DNA of 64,000 nt from the NCBI RefSeq assembly GCF_001698125.1, contig NZ_CP013854.1, positions 4,092,001-4,156,000 on the forward strand, read 5' to 3'. The translations under genes were made by a program, and so were the position numbers. Below the pieces are notes generated by a model. It was not told the DNA's origin. It was given only the letters and a program-made list of their open reading frames with translations, and ran no database searches. Of the stretch, positions 1-9,664 are shown piece after piece; within the stretch, counting starts at the first letter, position 1, and every line of letters begins with the position of its first letter. The DNA comes from Pseudonocardia sp. HH130630-07 (lineage in GTDB: Bacteria > Actinomycetota > Actinomycetes > Mycobacteriales > Pseudonocardiaceae).

Positions 1-392
1 GTGACCAGCAGCACCGCCGCCAGTGAACCGACCTGTTCGGAGGTGGGCAGCAGGCCGATCAGCGTGCTGCTCACGCCCATCAGCACCATGCTGGTGACGA
101 GCATCCGGCGCCGCCCCAGCCGGTCGCCGAAGTGCCCGAACACCACGGCGCCGAGCGGCCGGGCCAGGTACCCGGTGGCGAGCGTCCCGAATGCGGCGAC
201 CGTGCCGACGACCGGGTCCAGGTCGGAGAAGAACACCTGGTTGAACACGACCGCCGCGGCCGTCGCGTACAGCATGAAGTCGTAGAACTCGATGACGCTG
301 CCGAGGTAGCTCGACAGCACCGCCCGCCGTCGCTGGGTGACGGAGAACCGGGGCGGCACGGTCGGTGCCGCGGGGGACGACGGAGTGGACAC
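1..392 (-). CDS. MFS transporter, metabolite:H+ symporter (MHS) type, C-terminus cut by window
   Basis: Only the N-terminal ~130 residues lie in the window; the gene runs off the left edge. The reverse-strand frame reads a polar N-terminus, then a membrane helix containing YLGSVIEFYDFMLYATAAAV, which matches the first helix of the MHS branch of the major facilitator superfamily. It is followed by the loop motif GHFGDRLGRRRML (MFS motif A). That family imports small organic acids or osmolytes with protons. I chose the GTG at 392 because a GAGG-like site lies just upstream. In-frame GTGs at 410 and 425 are alternatives. It is divergent from the YeeE-type gene at 646. The substrate cannot be told from this fragment. 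Confidence 0.8.
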   Translation of the reverse strand, partial: MSTPSSPAAPTVPPRFSVTQRRRAVLSSYLGSVIEFYDFMLYATAAAVVFNQVFFSDLDPVVGTVAAFGTLATGYLARPLGAVVFGHFGDRLGRRRMLVTSMVLMGVSSTLIGLLPTSEQVGSLAAVLLV

Positions 393-645
393 GGCGGAAC
401 CTCGAGACACGGTCGAACCGGACACCTGGACAACGCACCATATCAACGCATACCGCACGAATCGTCACGTATTGCGACGGCCTGGTGACCGACGTCACGG
501 GCGCTCGCCGGGCGGCCCCGGCCGGTGGGTGGCTCCCGTGTACCGCGGGTAACGTCGGCGGCCGGACGACCGGCGTGCCACGTGGCCGCGATCCCCGGTC
601 CGACCGATCCCCGGGCCGCCGTCGGCCCCCGTCCGAGGAGATGCG

Positions 646-1932
646 ATGTCCGTCGCCGGCGAACGCCGACCGAACGCGCTGGCGCTGGCGTTGCGCACGC
701 TGCCGGAGACCGAGCGCGCCGCGTTCGGCCCGGCCGACCGCACGGCCGGGCCCCCGCAGTGGGCGGTGGTGGCCGTCGGCCTCGTCCTGGCCGTGCTCTT
801 CCTGCTCGGGGTGGGCAGTGTCGCCCCGGCGACGATGGTCGGCACCGCCGCGCTCGGGCTGGCGCTGGGCTTCACCCTGTTCCACTCCCGGTTCGGGTTC
901 ACCTCCGGCTGGCGCCAGCTCGTCGCGGTCGGGCAGGGCGCCGCGATCCGGGCGCACATGGTGATGCTCGGCGCCGCGTCGGTGCTGTTCGCGGTGATCC
1001 TCTCCTCGGGGTTCGCACTGGCCGGGGAACCCCGCGCGTCGGTGTCGCCGGTGGGGATCGGGCTGGTCGTCGGTGCGTTCCTGTTCGGCATCGGGATGCA
1101 GGTCGGCGGGTCGTGCGCGTCCGGGACGCTGTTCGCCGTCGGCAGCGGGCAGAGCGCGATCGTGCTGACCCTGTTCGGCTTCGTCGCCGGGTCCATGTTC
1201 GCGGTGTTCACCCACACGTTCTGGACCGAGACGGTGCCGCGGGGCCCGAGCGTGGACCTCGCGGCGCTGCTGGGGTACCCGGGCGCGCTCGGGGTCACGC
1301 TGCTCGCGCTGGCCGCGATCACCGCCGGCACCTGGGTGGTGGCCCGGCGCCGCCGTCCGCCGCCGGTGGAGCGGCCGCCGTCGGCCCGCGGGATCGCCAG
1401 GGTGCTGCGCGGCTCCTGGCCGATGTGGGCCGGCGCGCTGGTGCTCGCGGCGCTGAACGCCGCCGTGCTGGTCGTCTCGGCGGCGCCGTGGGGCGTCACG
1501 TCGGCGTTCGCGCTGTGGGGCTCGAAGGTCCTGCAGTTCCTCGGCGTCGAAATGGCCGGGTTCGCCTACTGGCAGGTCCCGGCGAACGCGACGGCGCTGG
1601 CCTCGCCGGTGCTGGCCGACCGGATCTCCAACCTCGACGTCGGGATCATGATCGGCGCGCTGCTGGCGTCCGCCGTCGGCGGCGCGTTCGTGCTGCACCG
1701 GCGGATCCCGGGCCGGCTCGCGCTCGGTGCGGTGCTCGGCGGGATCGCGATGGGCTACGGCGCCCGGCTGGCCGGCGGTTGCAACATCGGCGCCTACTTC
1801 TCCGGGATCGCCTCGTTCAGCCTGCACGGCTGGATCTGGGCGGTCGTGGCGCTCGGCGGCACCTGGGTCGGGCTGCGCCTGCGCCCGCTGTTCGGCCTGG
1901 CGAACCCGAAGCCCGCCGACTCGCTCTGCTGA
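646..1932 (+). CDS. YeeE/YedE family sulfur-compound transporter
   Basis: A 428-residue polytopic membrane protein with about ten hydrophobic segments. Two halves each carry the family's Gly/Cys signature: GIGMQVGGSCASGTLF near residue 150 and RLAGGCNIGAYFSGIASFS near residue 375. These conserved Cys-containing loops define YeeE/YedE (TsuA-like) proteins, some of which take up thiosulfate; others are associated with selenium or sulfur metabolism. The start is supported by GAGGAG seven bases upstream of the ATG. No TusA/SirA-like partner gene is adjacent, so the exact sulfur substrate is inference. It stands alone between a divergent transporter gene and a convergent YceI gene. Confidence 0.85.
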   Translation: MSVAGERRPNALALALRTLPETERAAFGPADRTAGPPQWAVVAVGLVLAVLFLLGVGSVAPATMVGTAALGLALGFTLFHSRFGFTSGWRQLVAVGQGAAIRAHMVMLGAASVLFAVILSSGFALAGEPRASVSPVGIGLVVGAFLFGIGMQVGGSCASGTLFAVGSGQSAIVLTLFGFVAGSMFAVFTHTFWTETVPRGPSVDLAALLGYPGALGVTLLALAAITAGTWVVARRRRPPPVERPPSARGIARVLRGSWPMWAGALVLAALNAAVLVVSAAPWGVTSAFALWGSKVLQFLGVEMAGFAYWQVPANATALASPVLADRISNLDVGIMIGALLASAVGGAFVLHRRIPGRLALGAVLGGIAMGYGARLAGGCNIGAYFSGIASFSLHGWIWAVVALGGTWVGLRLRPLFGLANPKPADSLC

Positions 1933-1950
1933 ACCGGCGGGCCGCCGGGC

Positions 1951-2754
1951 TCAGCCCTCGTCCAGCACCGCCTGGACGTCGATGTCGATCCGCAGGGTCC
2001 GGCCGACGGCGAGCACCCCGGCCAGCACCGACTGGTTCCAGTCGATCGCGAACTCGTCGCGGGAGATCTCGGTGGTCGCGGTGAACGCCGCGCGGGTACC
2101 GCCCCAGGGGTCCGGGCCGCTGCCGCCGTAGGTCACGGCCAGGTCGACCGGGGCCGACACGCCCTTGAGCGACAGCGTCCCGTGCACCGTCCAGTGCGTG
2201 ACGTCGTGCCGGGTCAGCCCGGTGCCGGCGTAGCCGATCGAGGGGAACGCGCCGACGTCGAGGAAGTCCGCGGTCCGCAGGTGGGCGTCCCGGTCGGGCT
2301 CGTCGGAGTCCACCGATCCCGCGTCGATCGCGACCTCCACCCGGCTCGCCTCGAACGGGTCGATCACCTCGACCCGGCCGGAGAACCGGCGCAGCCGGCC
2401 GTGGATCCGGCTGATCCCCAGGTGCAGGGCGGTCGCCCGGATGCTGGAGTGCTGGGCGTCGATCCGCCAGGTGCCGGGTGCGGGCAGCACGGCGCCGCCG
2501 GCCCGGGTCAGCTCCAGGCGCCCCAGGTCGACGCCGGACCCGTTCACCAGCACCGACCGCGCCGACGGCTCGTGCCCCGGCGTGGCGACGACGAGCGTGT
2601 GCGCCCCCGTGCCCAGACCGTCGATCGTGAACCCGCCGTCGGCCCGGCTGACGGCCCGGCCGCGCTGGACGCCGGTGGCGTCCATGACGGTGACCGTCCC
2701 GCCGGCGACCGGCCAGCCGTCGGTGGTGCTCAGCCGGCCGTGCAGCTCACTCAT
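1951..2754 (-). CDS. YceI-family protein with N-terminal carboxypeptidase-regulatory-like domain
   Basis: 267 residues in two parts. Residues ~1-75 look like a beta-sandwich of the carboxypeptidase-regulatory-like (transthyretin-like) type: GRLSTTDGWPVAGGTVTVMD followed by GGFTIDGLGTGAHTLVV. Residues ~90-265 form a YceI lipocalin-like domain, recognisable from WRIDAQHSSIRATALHLGIS, SVDSDEPDRDAHLRTADFLD and a C-terminal RDEFAIDWNQ stretch. YceI proteins bind long-chain isoprenoids or amphipathic ligands. No signal peptide is visible, so a cytoplasmic location is likely. Its ATG overlaps the stop of the upstream gene (2751-3557) by 4 bp, so the two are probably co-translated. Fusion of the two folds is uncommon. 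Confidence 0.82.
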   Translation of the reverse strand: MSELHGRLSTTDGWPVAGGTVTVMDATGVQRGRAVSRADGGFTIDGLGTGAHTLVVATPGHEPSARSVLVNGSGVDLGRLELTRAGGAVLPAPGTWRIDAQHSSIRATALHLGISRIHGRLRRFSGRVEVIDPFEASRVEVAIDAGSVDSDEPDRDAHLRTADFLDVGAFPSIGYAGTGLTRHDVTHWTVHGTLSLKGVSAPVDLAVTYGGSGPDPWGGTRAAFTATTEISRDEFAIDWNQSVLAGVLAVGRTLRIDIDVQAVLDEG

Positions 2755-3557
2755 GCGCCGACGCTCCGTTCTCCCGACCCGGCCCGCTCGCGCGGATCGG
2801 GGAAGTGCACCTCGACCGGGGTCGTCGCACCCCGGTCGATCTGGACCGCGGCGACGACCGGCGGGTGCCCGCTCGCGGTGAGCGAGTGCCGGCCCGCCGG
2901 GAGGTCGAGCAGCTCGTAGCGGCCGTCGGGCCCGGTCGTGGTGGTGGCGACGGTCCGGCCGTCCGGGTCGGTCAGCACCATCCGGGCGCCGGGGACCGGG
3001 AGGCCGCCCGCGGTCCGCGCGGTGCCGGTCAGCACGGCCCGGGCCGGCAGCCGGATCTCCAGTGGCGCCCCGGGTGGCCCGTCCGGCTCGACGGCGACGG
3101 TGCGCGCGACCGGCTGGTGGCCCGGGGCGGTGCCGGTGAGGACGTGCGGCCCGGTGCCGGGGGTCCCCAGGTGGAACCGGCCGTCCGGACCGGTGGGTGC
3201 GTGCGCGACCACGGTGCCCGTCTGGTCGATGAGGGTGATCGCCGCGCCGGGCACCGGCACGCCGCCGTGGTCGGTCAGCACGCCGTGCAGGACTCCGCCG
3301 CCGGCGGTCACGACGTCGTGCCGGGTCTCGTCGTCGCGCACCGCGACCAGCCCGGCGTCCGGGCCGGCGCCGTCCGCGCGCACGACGACCAGGTACGTCC
3401 CGCCGGTCCGCAGGACGACCGCGTAGCCGCCCCCGCCGTCGGTCACGGCCCGGCCGTGCTGGCGCCCGTCCAGGTCGGTGACGGTCACGGTGGCGGCGGG
3501 TACCGGGGCGCCGCCGCGTCGCCGCACGGTCCCGGTGATCGAGGGTCCGGATGTCAC
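2751..3557 (-). CDS. Triple carboxypeptidase-regulatory-like (beta-sandwich) protein
   Basis: 268 residues made of three consecutive repeats of ~80 residues, each starting with a G-x-V/L-x motif and continuing GxPVPGAxVTVxDxxG and then GPDGRYxxxxLPAGxHxLxxxGxxP. This is the pattern of carboxypeptidase-regulatory-like / CnaB-type beta-sandwich domains. No signal peptide, sortase signal or membrane helix is seen. It overlaps the following YceI-fusion gene by 4 bp, and that protein begins with one more copy of the same domain, so the pair may act together. Such repeats usually serve binding or scaffolding; no enzymatic residues are visible and the function is unknown. Confidence 0.75.
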   Translation of the reverse strand: MTSGPSITGTVRRRGGAPVPAATVTVTDLDGRQHGRAVTDGGGGYAVVLRTGGTYLVVVRADGAGPDAGLVAVRDDETRHDVVTAGGGVLHGVLTDHGGVPVPGAAITLIDQTGTVVAHAPTGPDGRFHLGTPGTGPHVLTGTAPGHQPVARTVAVEPDGPPGAPLEIRLPARAVLTGTARTAGGLPVPGARMVLTDPDGRTVATTTTGPDGRYELLDLPAGRHSLTASGHPPVVAAVQIDRGATTPVEVHFPDPRERAGSGERSVGA

Positions 3558-3645
3558 CTGGGCAGCCTCCGTTCGTTGTCAGACGCAACGATATCCCGGA
3601 CGAAGGACGCCGTGGGCGTCGCCCCGATGTGGACTTGCGTCTCGT

Positions 3646-3675
3646 GTAACCGGTGGTAACGTTACCGGCGGTTAC
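3646..3675. promoter_or_regulatory. 30-bp near-perfect palindrome, probable TetR-type operator
   Basis: The arms GTAACCG..GGTAAC and GTTACC..CGGTTAC meet exactly at 3660/3661; only the 2-bp inner spacers differ. It contains four GTAACC/GGTTAC-like quarter sites. It ends 33 bp before the AurF-like ATG and lies in the divergent gap facing the gene at 3557. A second, smaller inverted pair, AGACGCAA (3581-3588) and TTGCGTCT (3635-3642), lies in the same gap. Long GTTACC/GGTAAC palindromes are typical of dimeric TetR-family repressors; no regulator gene is encoded next to it here. Confidence 0.65.
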
Positions 3676-3708
3676 AGCATGGACGTCGTCGTCTGCGAGG
3701 GAGTCGGC

Positions 3709-4623
3709 ATGACCGCCACCGTTCCGGAGCCCGGCCTGAACCAGGCCGAGGACCGTCACGACACCGCGGAGCGCCTGCTGCGGTCCTCGGAGGAACTGTC
3801 GTTCGACCCGGCCACCCAGGTCGACTGGGAGACCCCGCTGGACCGCAGCTACCACGGCATGAGCCCGGAGTGGAGCAGCCTCTACGGCACCGCCTACTGG
3901 GACGAGCTGACCGAGGACGAGCGCCGCGAGCTGACCCGGCAGGAGTCGGCGTCGGTCGCCTCCACCGGGATCTGGTTCGAGATGATCCTGCAGCAGCTCG
4001 TGCTGCGGGACTTCTACGCGAAGGACCCGACCGACCCGGCCTTCCAGTGGGCGCTCACCGAGATCGCCGACGAGTGCCGGCACTCGATCATGTTCGCCCG
4101 CGGGTCGGAGAAGCTGGGCGCCCCGGCCTACATCCCGAAGCGCAGCGTCGTCACGCTCGGGCGGCTGTGCGCCATGACCTACTCCGGTGAGGCCGCGTAC
4201 GCGTCGATCCTGGTCGCCGAGGAGGTCCTCGACGTGATGCAGCGGGACTGGATGCGCGACGAGCGTGTCGTCCCGTTCGTCCGGACGATCAACAACATCC
4301 ACGTGGTCGAAGAGTCGCGGCACATGAAGTTCGCCCGCGAGGAGACCCGCGAGCGGCTGAAGGGTGCCGGGCGGCTGCGCCGGCAGTACCAGGCGCTCAC
4401 GGTCGCGGCGGCCGCCTACTTCATCGTCACGAGCATGTGGAACGAGCAGATCTACGCCAACGCCGGGCTGGACACGCAGCGGGCGCTGCGCGAGGCGCGG
4501 GCCAACGAGCACCACAAGTCCCAGCTGCGGTGCTCGTGCGCGGGGCTGATGGAGTTCCTGTCCTCGTGCGGGCTGCTCACCCGGCCCGCCCTGTGGTTCT
4601 ACCGCCGCGCGAACCTGATCTGA
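3709..4623 (+). CDS. AurF-like diiron oxygenase
   Basis: 304 residues. The full diiron ligand set of the AurF (p-aminobenzoate N-oxygenase) family can be placed: E91 (WFEMILQ), E122 and H125 (DECRHS), E171 or E172 (VAEEVLD), and H198, E202 and H205 within HVVEESRHMKF. The H-x3-E-x2-H spacing is that of AurF. The family oxidises arylamines or other substrates using O2 and two electrons per turnover. The ATG at 3709 has GAGGGAG seven bases upstream. The next gene, 13 bp downstream, encodes a ferredoxin-reductase fusion that is the obvious electron donor. Mycobacteria have a comparable neighbour pair (an AurF-like protein beside fprB). The physiological substrate is unknown. Confidence 0.85.
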   Translation: MTATVPEPGLNQAEDRHDTAERLLRSSEELSFDPATQVDWETPLDRSYHGMSPEWSSLYGTAYWDELTEDERRELTRQESASVASTGIWFEMILQQLVLRDFYAKDPTDPAFQWALTEIADECRHSIMFARGSEKLGAPAYIPKRSVVTLGRLCAMTYSGEAAYASILVAEEVLDVMQRDWMRDERVVPFVRTINNIHVVEESRHMKFAREETRERLKGAGRLRRQYQALTVAAAAYFIVTSMWNEQIYANAGLDTQRALREARANEHHKSQLRCSCAGLMEFLSSCGLLTRPALWFYRRANLI

Positions 4624-4636
4624 GCGGGGACGCGTC

Positions 4637-6175
4637 GTGGCCTTCGCGATCACCCAGACCTGCTGCACGGACGCGTCCTGCGTCGCCGCGTGCCCGGTGA
4701 ACTGCATCCATCCCACACCGGACGAGCCGGACTTCGCGACGACGGACATGCTCTACGTCGACCCGCGGGCGTGCATCGACTGCGGCGCGTGCGCCGACGC
4801 GTGCCCGGTCGACGCGATCTTCCCGGTCGAGCGGCTGTCCGCGTCGCTGGCCGGGTACGCGGAGGTCAACGCCGCCCACTACGACGGCAAGCCGGTAGCC
4901 GGGGCACTGCGCGAGGACTCGCCGCTGTTCCACGACTGGTACCCGCTGCGGTTCACCCGCAGCCTGCCCGCGGACATGGCGCCGCTGGACGTCGCCGTCG
5001 TCGGGACCGGTCCGGCCGGCATGTACGCGGCGCAGGACCTGCTGCTGCACACCTCGTCCCGGGTGACCCTGGTGGACCGGTTGCGCACCCCGGGCGGGCT
5101 GGTCCGCTACGGCGTGGCCCCCGACCACCCGTCGACCAAGCGGATCGGGGAGTCCTTCGCCCGGTTCCACACCCACCCGCGGGTGCGGATGCGGCTCGGC
5201 ACCGAGGTCGGGCGGGACGTGACCGCCGCGGAACTGCTCGCGCAGCACGACGCCGTGATCTGGGCGGTCGGCGCGCCGGAGTCCCGCACCCTCGGCATCG
5301 AGGGCGAGGACCTGCCCGGGAGCCTGCCGGCCGACACGGTCGTCGGCTGGTACAACGGCCACCCGGACGTGCCGCGCGACGCCGTGGGCAGTGCCGAACT
5401 CGGGGCCGATCTCGGGGACGGGCGGGTCGTCGTGGTCGGCACCGGCAACGTCTCGGTGGACGTCGCCCGGATCCTGACCGCCCGCCCGTCGGACCTGCGG
5501 GACACCCCGATCGACCGCCACGCCCTCGACGCGCTCGGTGCGGGCGCCGTCCGCGAGGTCGTCGTACTCGGCCGCCGTGGCCCGGAGACGGTCGCCGCGA
5601 CCGCGCCGGAGCTGCGCGAGCTGCTCGACCGGACACCGGTGGAGGTCGTGATCGACGAGCACGACCCGCGGATCGGCGAGTCGCTCGACGGCCCGGCGCG
5701 CTCCGAGGCGCACCGGCTGCTCCAGCGCGCCCGCCGGGAGAAGGTCGACCACTCGCTGCCCGCGGACCGGCCCCGGGTGGTGTTCCGCTTCCACGCGACG
5801 CCGGACCGGATCACCGGCACCGGCCGGGTGCAGGGGGTCCACCTCGCCGACGGCACCGACCTCGCGGCCGGGCTGGTGGTGCGGGCCGCGGGCCACCGGG
5901 GCCGTCCGGTGCCGGGACTGCCGTTCGACGACGATCTCGGCGTCGTCCCGCACGACGCGGGCCGGGTCGCGGGCGCACTGGGGCACTACGTCGTCGGCTG
6001 GATCAAGCGCGGGCCCTCCGGCGGCATCGGCACCAACCGGACCTGTGCCGCGGAGACCGTCGGGTCGCTGCTCGACGACGCGGTGGCCGGGCGGCTCCCG
6101 GCCCGCGCGCGCGGTGGGTCGCTGCGCGCGCTCGTCCGTGGGCTCCGGCATCGAGGGGCGCCCCCGATCCGGTGA
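4637..6175 (+). CDS. fprB: Ferredoxin-NADP reductase with N-terminal ferredoxin domain (FprB-type)
   Basis: 512 residues. Residues 1-65 are a bacterial ferredoxin with clusters bound by cysteines around C9-C23 (CCTDASCVAACPVNC) and C46-C56 (CIDCGACADACP). Residues ~115-505 are an adrenodoxin-reductase-like module with an FAD motif VVGTGPAGMYAAQ (~121-133) and an NADPH motif VVVVGTGNVSVDVA (~265-277). It ends with GPSGGIGTNR, the conserved C-terminal FAD/NADP contact. The enzyme passes electrons from NADPH via FAD to its own iron-sulfur centres and then to partner oxygenases. The GTG start lies 13 bp after the AurF-like gene, so the two form an operon. It could also serve the P450 of the metallophore cluster; that is inference. 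Confidence 0.9.
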   Translation: MAFAITQTCCTDASCVAACPVNCIHPTPDEPDFATTDMLYVDPRACIDCGACADACPVDAIFPVERLSASLAGYAEVNAAHYDGKPVAGALREDSPLFHDWYPLRFTRSLPADMAPLDVAVVGTGPAGMYAAQDLLLHTSSRVTLVDRLRTPGGLVRYGVAPDHPSTKRIGESFARFHTHPRVRMRLGTEVGRDVTAAELLAQHDAVIWAVGAPESRTLGIEGEDLPGSLPADTVVGWYNGHPDVPRDAVGSAELGADLGDGRVVVVGTGNVSVDVARILTARPSDLRDTPIDRHALDALGAGAVREVVVLGRRGPETVAATAPELRELLDRTPVEVVIDEHDPRIGESLDGPARSEAHRLLQRARREKVDHSLPADRPRVVFRFHATPDRITGTGRVQGVHLADGTDLAAGLVVRAAGHRGRPVPGLPFDDDLGVVPHDAGRVAGALGHYVVGWIKRGPSGGIGTNRTCAAETVGSLLDDAVAGRLPARARGGSLRALVRGLRHRGAPPIR

Positions 6176-6241
6176 CTTGAGTGTGCCCCGGCGGCATGGT
6201 GTCCAGTGGTGGTCGAACTCGCGACGAGGGGACACCGCACC

Positions 6242-8197
6242 ATGACCAGCACCGGAGGACCGGCCGGGCAGCGCCCCGCGCTGCTCGACGTCGAGGCGCT
6301 CTTCGCCGATCCGGACTTCGCGCACCCGTCGATCTCCCCGGACGGCAGCCGGATCGCCTACCTGGCGCCGCACGGCGGCCGGCGCAAGGTGTGGGTCCGC
6401 GGCATCGACCAGGGGCACGACGACGCCGTCGCCGTCACCCGGGACACCCGGCGCGGGATCTCCAGCTACTACTGGACCGACGACTCGCGCTGGCTGCTCT
6501 ACCTGCAGGACACCGACGGCAACGAGGACTGGCACCTGCACCGGGTCGACCTGGACGCGGCGTTCGCCGGCCGGGAGGAACCCGCGGCCGACCTCACCCC
6601 GATGGAACCCGGCTCCCGGGTGTTCGCGATCGACGCGGAGACCACGGTCCCCGGCACCGTGATCGCCTGGATGAACCCGCGCCCGCTCTACGTCGACGTG
6701 TTCCGGATCGACGTCGCCACCGGCGGGCGCACCCCGCTGGTGGAGCGCACCGACCCGGCGGAGACGTTCGTCATCGACCGGACCGGGCGGGCGTCCTGGT
6801 TCGTGTCCCAGGACACCGACGGTGCCCACGAGATCTCCGCGGCCGACCCGGAGACCGGCCGGCGGCGGCTGCTGCTCCGCCTCGACGGGCCGGAGCACCC
6901 GATGGGCCTGTTCCTGCTGCCCACCCCGGACGGGAGCGGCGCGCTGCTCGGCGACTACGGCGACGGCGACGACCTGCACCTCGTCCGGCTGGACCGGGCC
7001 ACCGGCGAGCGGACGCCGGTCGCCGCGCTGCCCGGGCACAGCCTGGACACGCTCAGCGCGGCCTCGGAGCACCTGCCGCCCAGCGTGTTCGTCAGCCGGC
7101 GCACCGGTGAGGTCATCGCGGCCCGCTTCGTCGGCGACCGGCCCACGATCGTGCCGCTGGACCCGCACTTCGCCGAGGTCCAGGCCGAGCTGGAGAAGCT
7201 GTCCGACGGCGTGCTGGACACGGTCGGCTCGGACCTGAGCGAGCAGCGCTGGGTCGTGACCTTCATCGAGGACCGGGGGCCGGGCGCGACCTGGCTCTAC
7301 GACCACGCCACCGGGCAGAGCCGGTTGCTGCACGGCGGGAGCACCGGCCCGGCGCCGCAGGACCCGGCCCCGGCGGAGCGCGCGCCGATGATCCCGGTCG
7401 GGTTCCCGGCCCGCGACGGCCTGCCGCTGCACGGGTTCCTCACGCTGCCGGTGGGCGTGGCACCGGAGGCGCTGCCGCTGGTCCTGCTCGTGCACGGCGG
7501 CCCGTGGATGCACGACACCTGGGGGCACAACCGGACCGTGCAGTTCCTGGCGAACCGCGGCTACGCGGTGCTGCAGGTCAACTTCCGCGGCTCGACCGGC
7601 TACGGCCGCCGGCACCTCGTCTCGGCGATCGGCGAGTTCGCCGGCGCGATGCACGACGACCTGATCGACGCCGTCGACTGGGCGGTCGCGCAGGGCTACG
7701 CCGACCCGGCCCGGATCGGCATCGTCGGCGGGTCCTACGGCGGGTACGCCGCACTCGTCGGGGTGACCGTGACCCCGGACCGCTTCGCGGCGGCCGTGGA
7801 CTACGTCGGCATCTCCGACCTGGCGAACTTCATGGCGACCCTGCCGCCGTTCGTCCGGGCGAACATGACGAACAACTGGGTCCGCTACGTCGGGGACCCG
7901 GACGACCCGGAGCAGCTGGCCGACATGAGCGCCCGGTCCCCGATCACGATGGTCGACCGCATCACGACGCCGCTGCTGGTCGCCCAGGGGGCCAACGACG
8001 TGCGGGTGGTCCAGGCCGAGTCGGACAACATCGTCGCGCCGCTGCGGGAGCGCGGGGTGCCGGTGGAGTACCTCGTCGCCTCCGACGAGGGGCACGGGTT
8101 CGAGAACCCGGAGAACCAGGTGCTGCTGCATCGCGCGATCGAGCGGCACCTGGCCACGCACCTCGGCGGCCGCAGCGCCGCCGGGGACGGGGCCTGA
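6242..8197 (+). CDS. S9-family prolyl-oligopeptidase-like serine peptidase
   Basis: 651 residues. The N-terminal ~370 residues form a beta-propeller (repeated [10 protein letters not shown] and [15 protein letters not shown] blades). The C-terminal alpha/beta-hydrolase has the nucleophile elbow GGSYGGYA (Ser498), Asp586 in GANDVRVV and His618 in DEGHGF, and an oxyanion-type VHGGPW. This is the acylaminoacyl-peptidase/dipeptidyl-peptidase branch of S9, which cleaves short peptides in the cytoplasm. No signal peptide is seen. The ATG at 6242 is preferred (GAGGGG upstream) over the in-frame GTG at 6206. It is a stand-alone gene. Confidence 0.9.
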   Translation: MTSTGGPAGQRPALLDVEALFADPDFAHPSISPDGSRIAYLAPHGGRRKVWVRGIDQGHDDAVAVTRDTRRGISSYYWTDDSRWLLYLQDTDGNEDWHLHRVDLDAAFAGREEPAADLTPMEPGSRVFAIDAETTVPGTVIAWMNPRPLYVDVFRIDVATGGRTPLVERTDPAETFVIDRTGRASWFVSQDTDGAHEISAADPETGRRRLLLRLDGPEHPMGLFLLPTPDGSGALLGDYGDGDDLHLVRLDRATGERTPVAALPGHSLDTLSAASEHLPPSVFVSRRTGEVIAARFVGDRPTIVPLDPHFAEVQAELEKLSDGVLDTVGSDLSEQRWVVTFIEDRGPGATWLYDHATGQSRLLHGGSTGPAPQDPAPAERAPMIPVGFPARDGLPLHGFLTLPVGVAPEALPLVLLVHGGPWMHDTWGHNRTVQFLANRGYAVLQVNFRGSTGYGRRHLVSAIGEFAGAMHDDLIDAVDWAVAQGYADPARIGIVGGSYGGYAALVGVTVTPDRFAAAVDYVGISDLANFMATLPPFVRANMTNNWVRYVGDPDDPEQLADMSARSPITMVDRITTPLLVAQGANDVRVVQAESDNIVAPLRERGVPVEYLVASDEGHGFENPENQVLLHRAIERHLATHLGGRSAAGDGA

Positions 8198-8269
8198 CCG
8201 GCGGGCGCCGTCGCGGTCCCCGGGATCGCGATAGCGTCCCGCCATGGTCCGCCGCCACAGCACCGACGC

Positions 8270-9664
8270 GTGAGCGGCGGCGGACCGGCCGACCCCGGCA
8301 TCGGGCCCGCGCCACCGGGACCGCGGGCCGTGCTCGCCGTCCTGGTCGCCGCCACGGTGCTGACGGCCGGGACGAACACCGTGATGACCGTCGTGCTCCC
8401 CGAGGTCGGCCGGGACCTCGGCGTGGGCCCGGTCGCGCTGAGCTGGACGGCGACCGGGCCGCTGCTCGCACTCGCGGTGACCGCGCCGGTGTACGGGGTG
8501 CTCGGCGCCCGGTCCGGGGTCCGGTGGCTGTTCGCGACCGGCGTCGGCCTGTTCGCGATCGGCTCGGTGACGGCGGCGCTCGCCCCGGCGATCGAGGTGC
8601 TGCTCGCCGCCCGGGTGGTGCAGGGGCTCGGTGCCGGTGCGGTGCCCGCGCTGGCCGGGCTGGTCGTCGTCAGCACCGTGCCGCGGCACCGGCGGGGCGC
8701 GGCGTTCGGCGTGATCGCGACCGGCAACGGCGCCGCCCAGGCCGGCGGGCCCGCGGTCGGGGGCGTGCTCGCCGAGCTCGCCGGGTGGCGGGCGATGTTC
8801 GTCCTCGCCGGCGTCCTCGCGGTGCCGTTGCTGGTGGCGGTGGTGCGGGTGCTGCCGCAGCGTCGCTCGACGGAGCCGGCGGGCGGGGTCGACCTGCTCG
8901 GCGCGGCGCTGCTGGGGACCGCGGTGGCTGCGGCGCTCGCCGCGACCGGTCTGCGCGGCGGGCCCGGCACGGGGGTGCTGGTACCGGTCGCGGTGCTCGC
9001 GGCGGCCGGGCTGGTGCTCCGCTCGGCGACGGCCCGGCACCCGTTCGTCCCGGTCGCCCTGCTGCGCCGGCCCGGCTACCTCGCGGCCTGCGTCGTCGCC
9101 GCGGTGGCCCTCGGCACCTACCTCGCGGCCGAGGTGCTGGTCCCGCTGCAGGTCGCCGCGCTCAACGGGCTCGGGACCGGCGCCATCGGCTGGGTCCTGC
9201 TGCCCGGTGCGGTGCTGACCGTGCTGGTGTCGACGCCGGCCGGCCGGATCGCCGACCGGCGGGGGAACCGGGTCGTGGCGGCGACCGGGACGGGTGCGCT
9301 GCTCGGCGCGGCGGTACTCCTGTCCTCGGGCGCGGGCGGGCACCCGGCCGTCGTCGCGGCCGGGATGGCGGTCGCCGGGGCGGGGTTCGCGATCGTCACC
9401 GTGGCCGCACAGAACGCCGCGGGGCTCGCACTGGACCCGGCCGTCGCCGGGGCCGGGATGGGGCTCTACCAGACCGCGTACTTCCTGGCCGGTGCCGTCG
9501 GTGCCACGACGGGGACGGTCGTGCTCGCCGGCCGGGCGGGTACGCCGGGGTCGTGGAACCCGCTGCACGACGGCCCCGGCGCGGACTACGCCGACGCCCT
9601 CCTGCTGCTGGTCCCGGTACTGCTGGCGGGTCTCGCCGCGACGGCCCGGCTCCGCAGGGCGTGA
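8270..9664 (+). CDS. MFS drug-efflux-type transporter (DHA2-like)
   Basis: 464 residues with 12-14 predicted membrane helices. An early helix carries [17 protein letters not shown], followed by the motif C-like stretch [19 protein letters not shown] of H+-antiporter exporters and [20 protein letters not shown]. These are typical of the DHA2 (QacA/EmrB) family, which exports lipophilic or cationic compounds. Translation starts at the GTG at 8270; no strong ribosome site is seen. It is transcribed in the same direction as the upstream peptidase (72 bp gap) and converges on the phosphotransferase gene at 9713. The substrate is unknown. Because of its position it could export the metallophore made further downstream, but there is no direct evidence. 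Confidence 0.8.
   Translation: MSGGGPADPGIGPAPPGPRAVLAVLVAATVLTAGTNTVMTVVLPEVGRDLGVGPVALSWTATGPLLALAVTAPVYGVLGARSGVRWLFATGVGLFAIGSVTAALAPAIEVLLAARVVQGLGAGAVPALAGLVVVSTVPRHRRGAAFGVIATGNGAAQAGGPAVGGVLAELAGWRAMFVLAGVLAVPLLVAVVRVLPQRRSTEPAGGVDLLGAALLGTAVAAALAATGLRGGPGTGVLVPVAVLAAAGLVLRSATARHPFVPVALLRRPGYLAACVVAAVALGTYLAAEVLVPLQVAALNGLGTGAIGWVLLPGAVLTVLVSTPAGRIADRRGNRVVAATGTGALLGAAVLLSSGAGGHPAVVAAGMAVAGAGFAIVTVAAQNAAGLALDPAVAGAGMGLYQTAYFLAGAVGATTGTVVLAGRAGTPGSWNPLHDGPGADYADALLLLVPVLLAGLAATARLRRA

Noticed and set aside
485..498. GTGAC-CGAC-GTCAC inverted repeat in the gap before the YeeE gene
   Set aside because: Only 5-bp arms in GC-rich DNA; too weak to call an operator.
8270..9664. MFS exporter as part of the metallophore cluster
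   Set aside because: It is separated by a convergent gene and the cluster's own regulatory gap, and has no metal box of its own.
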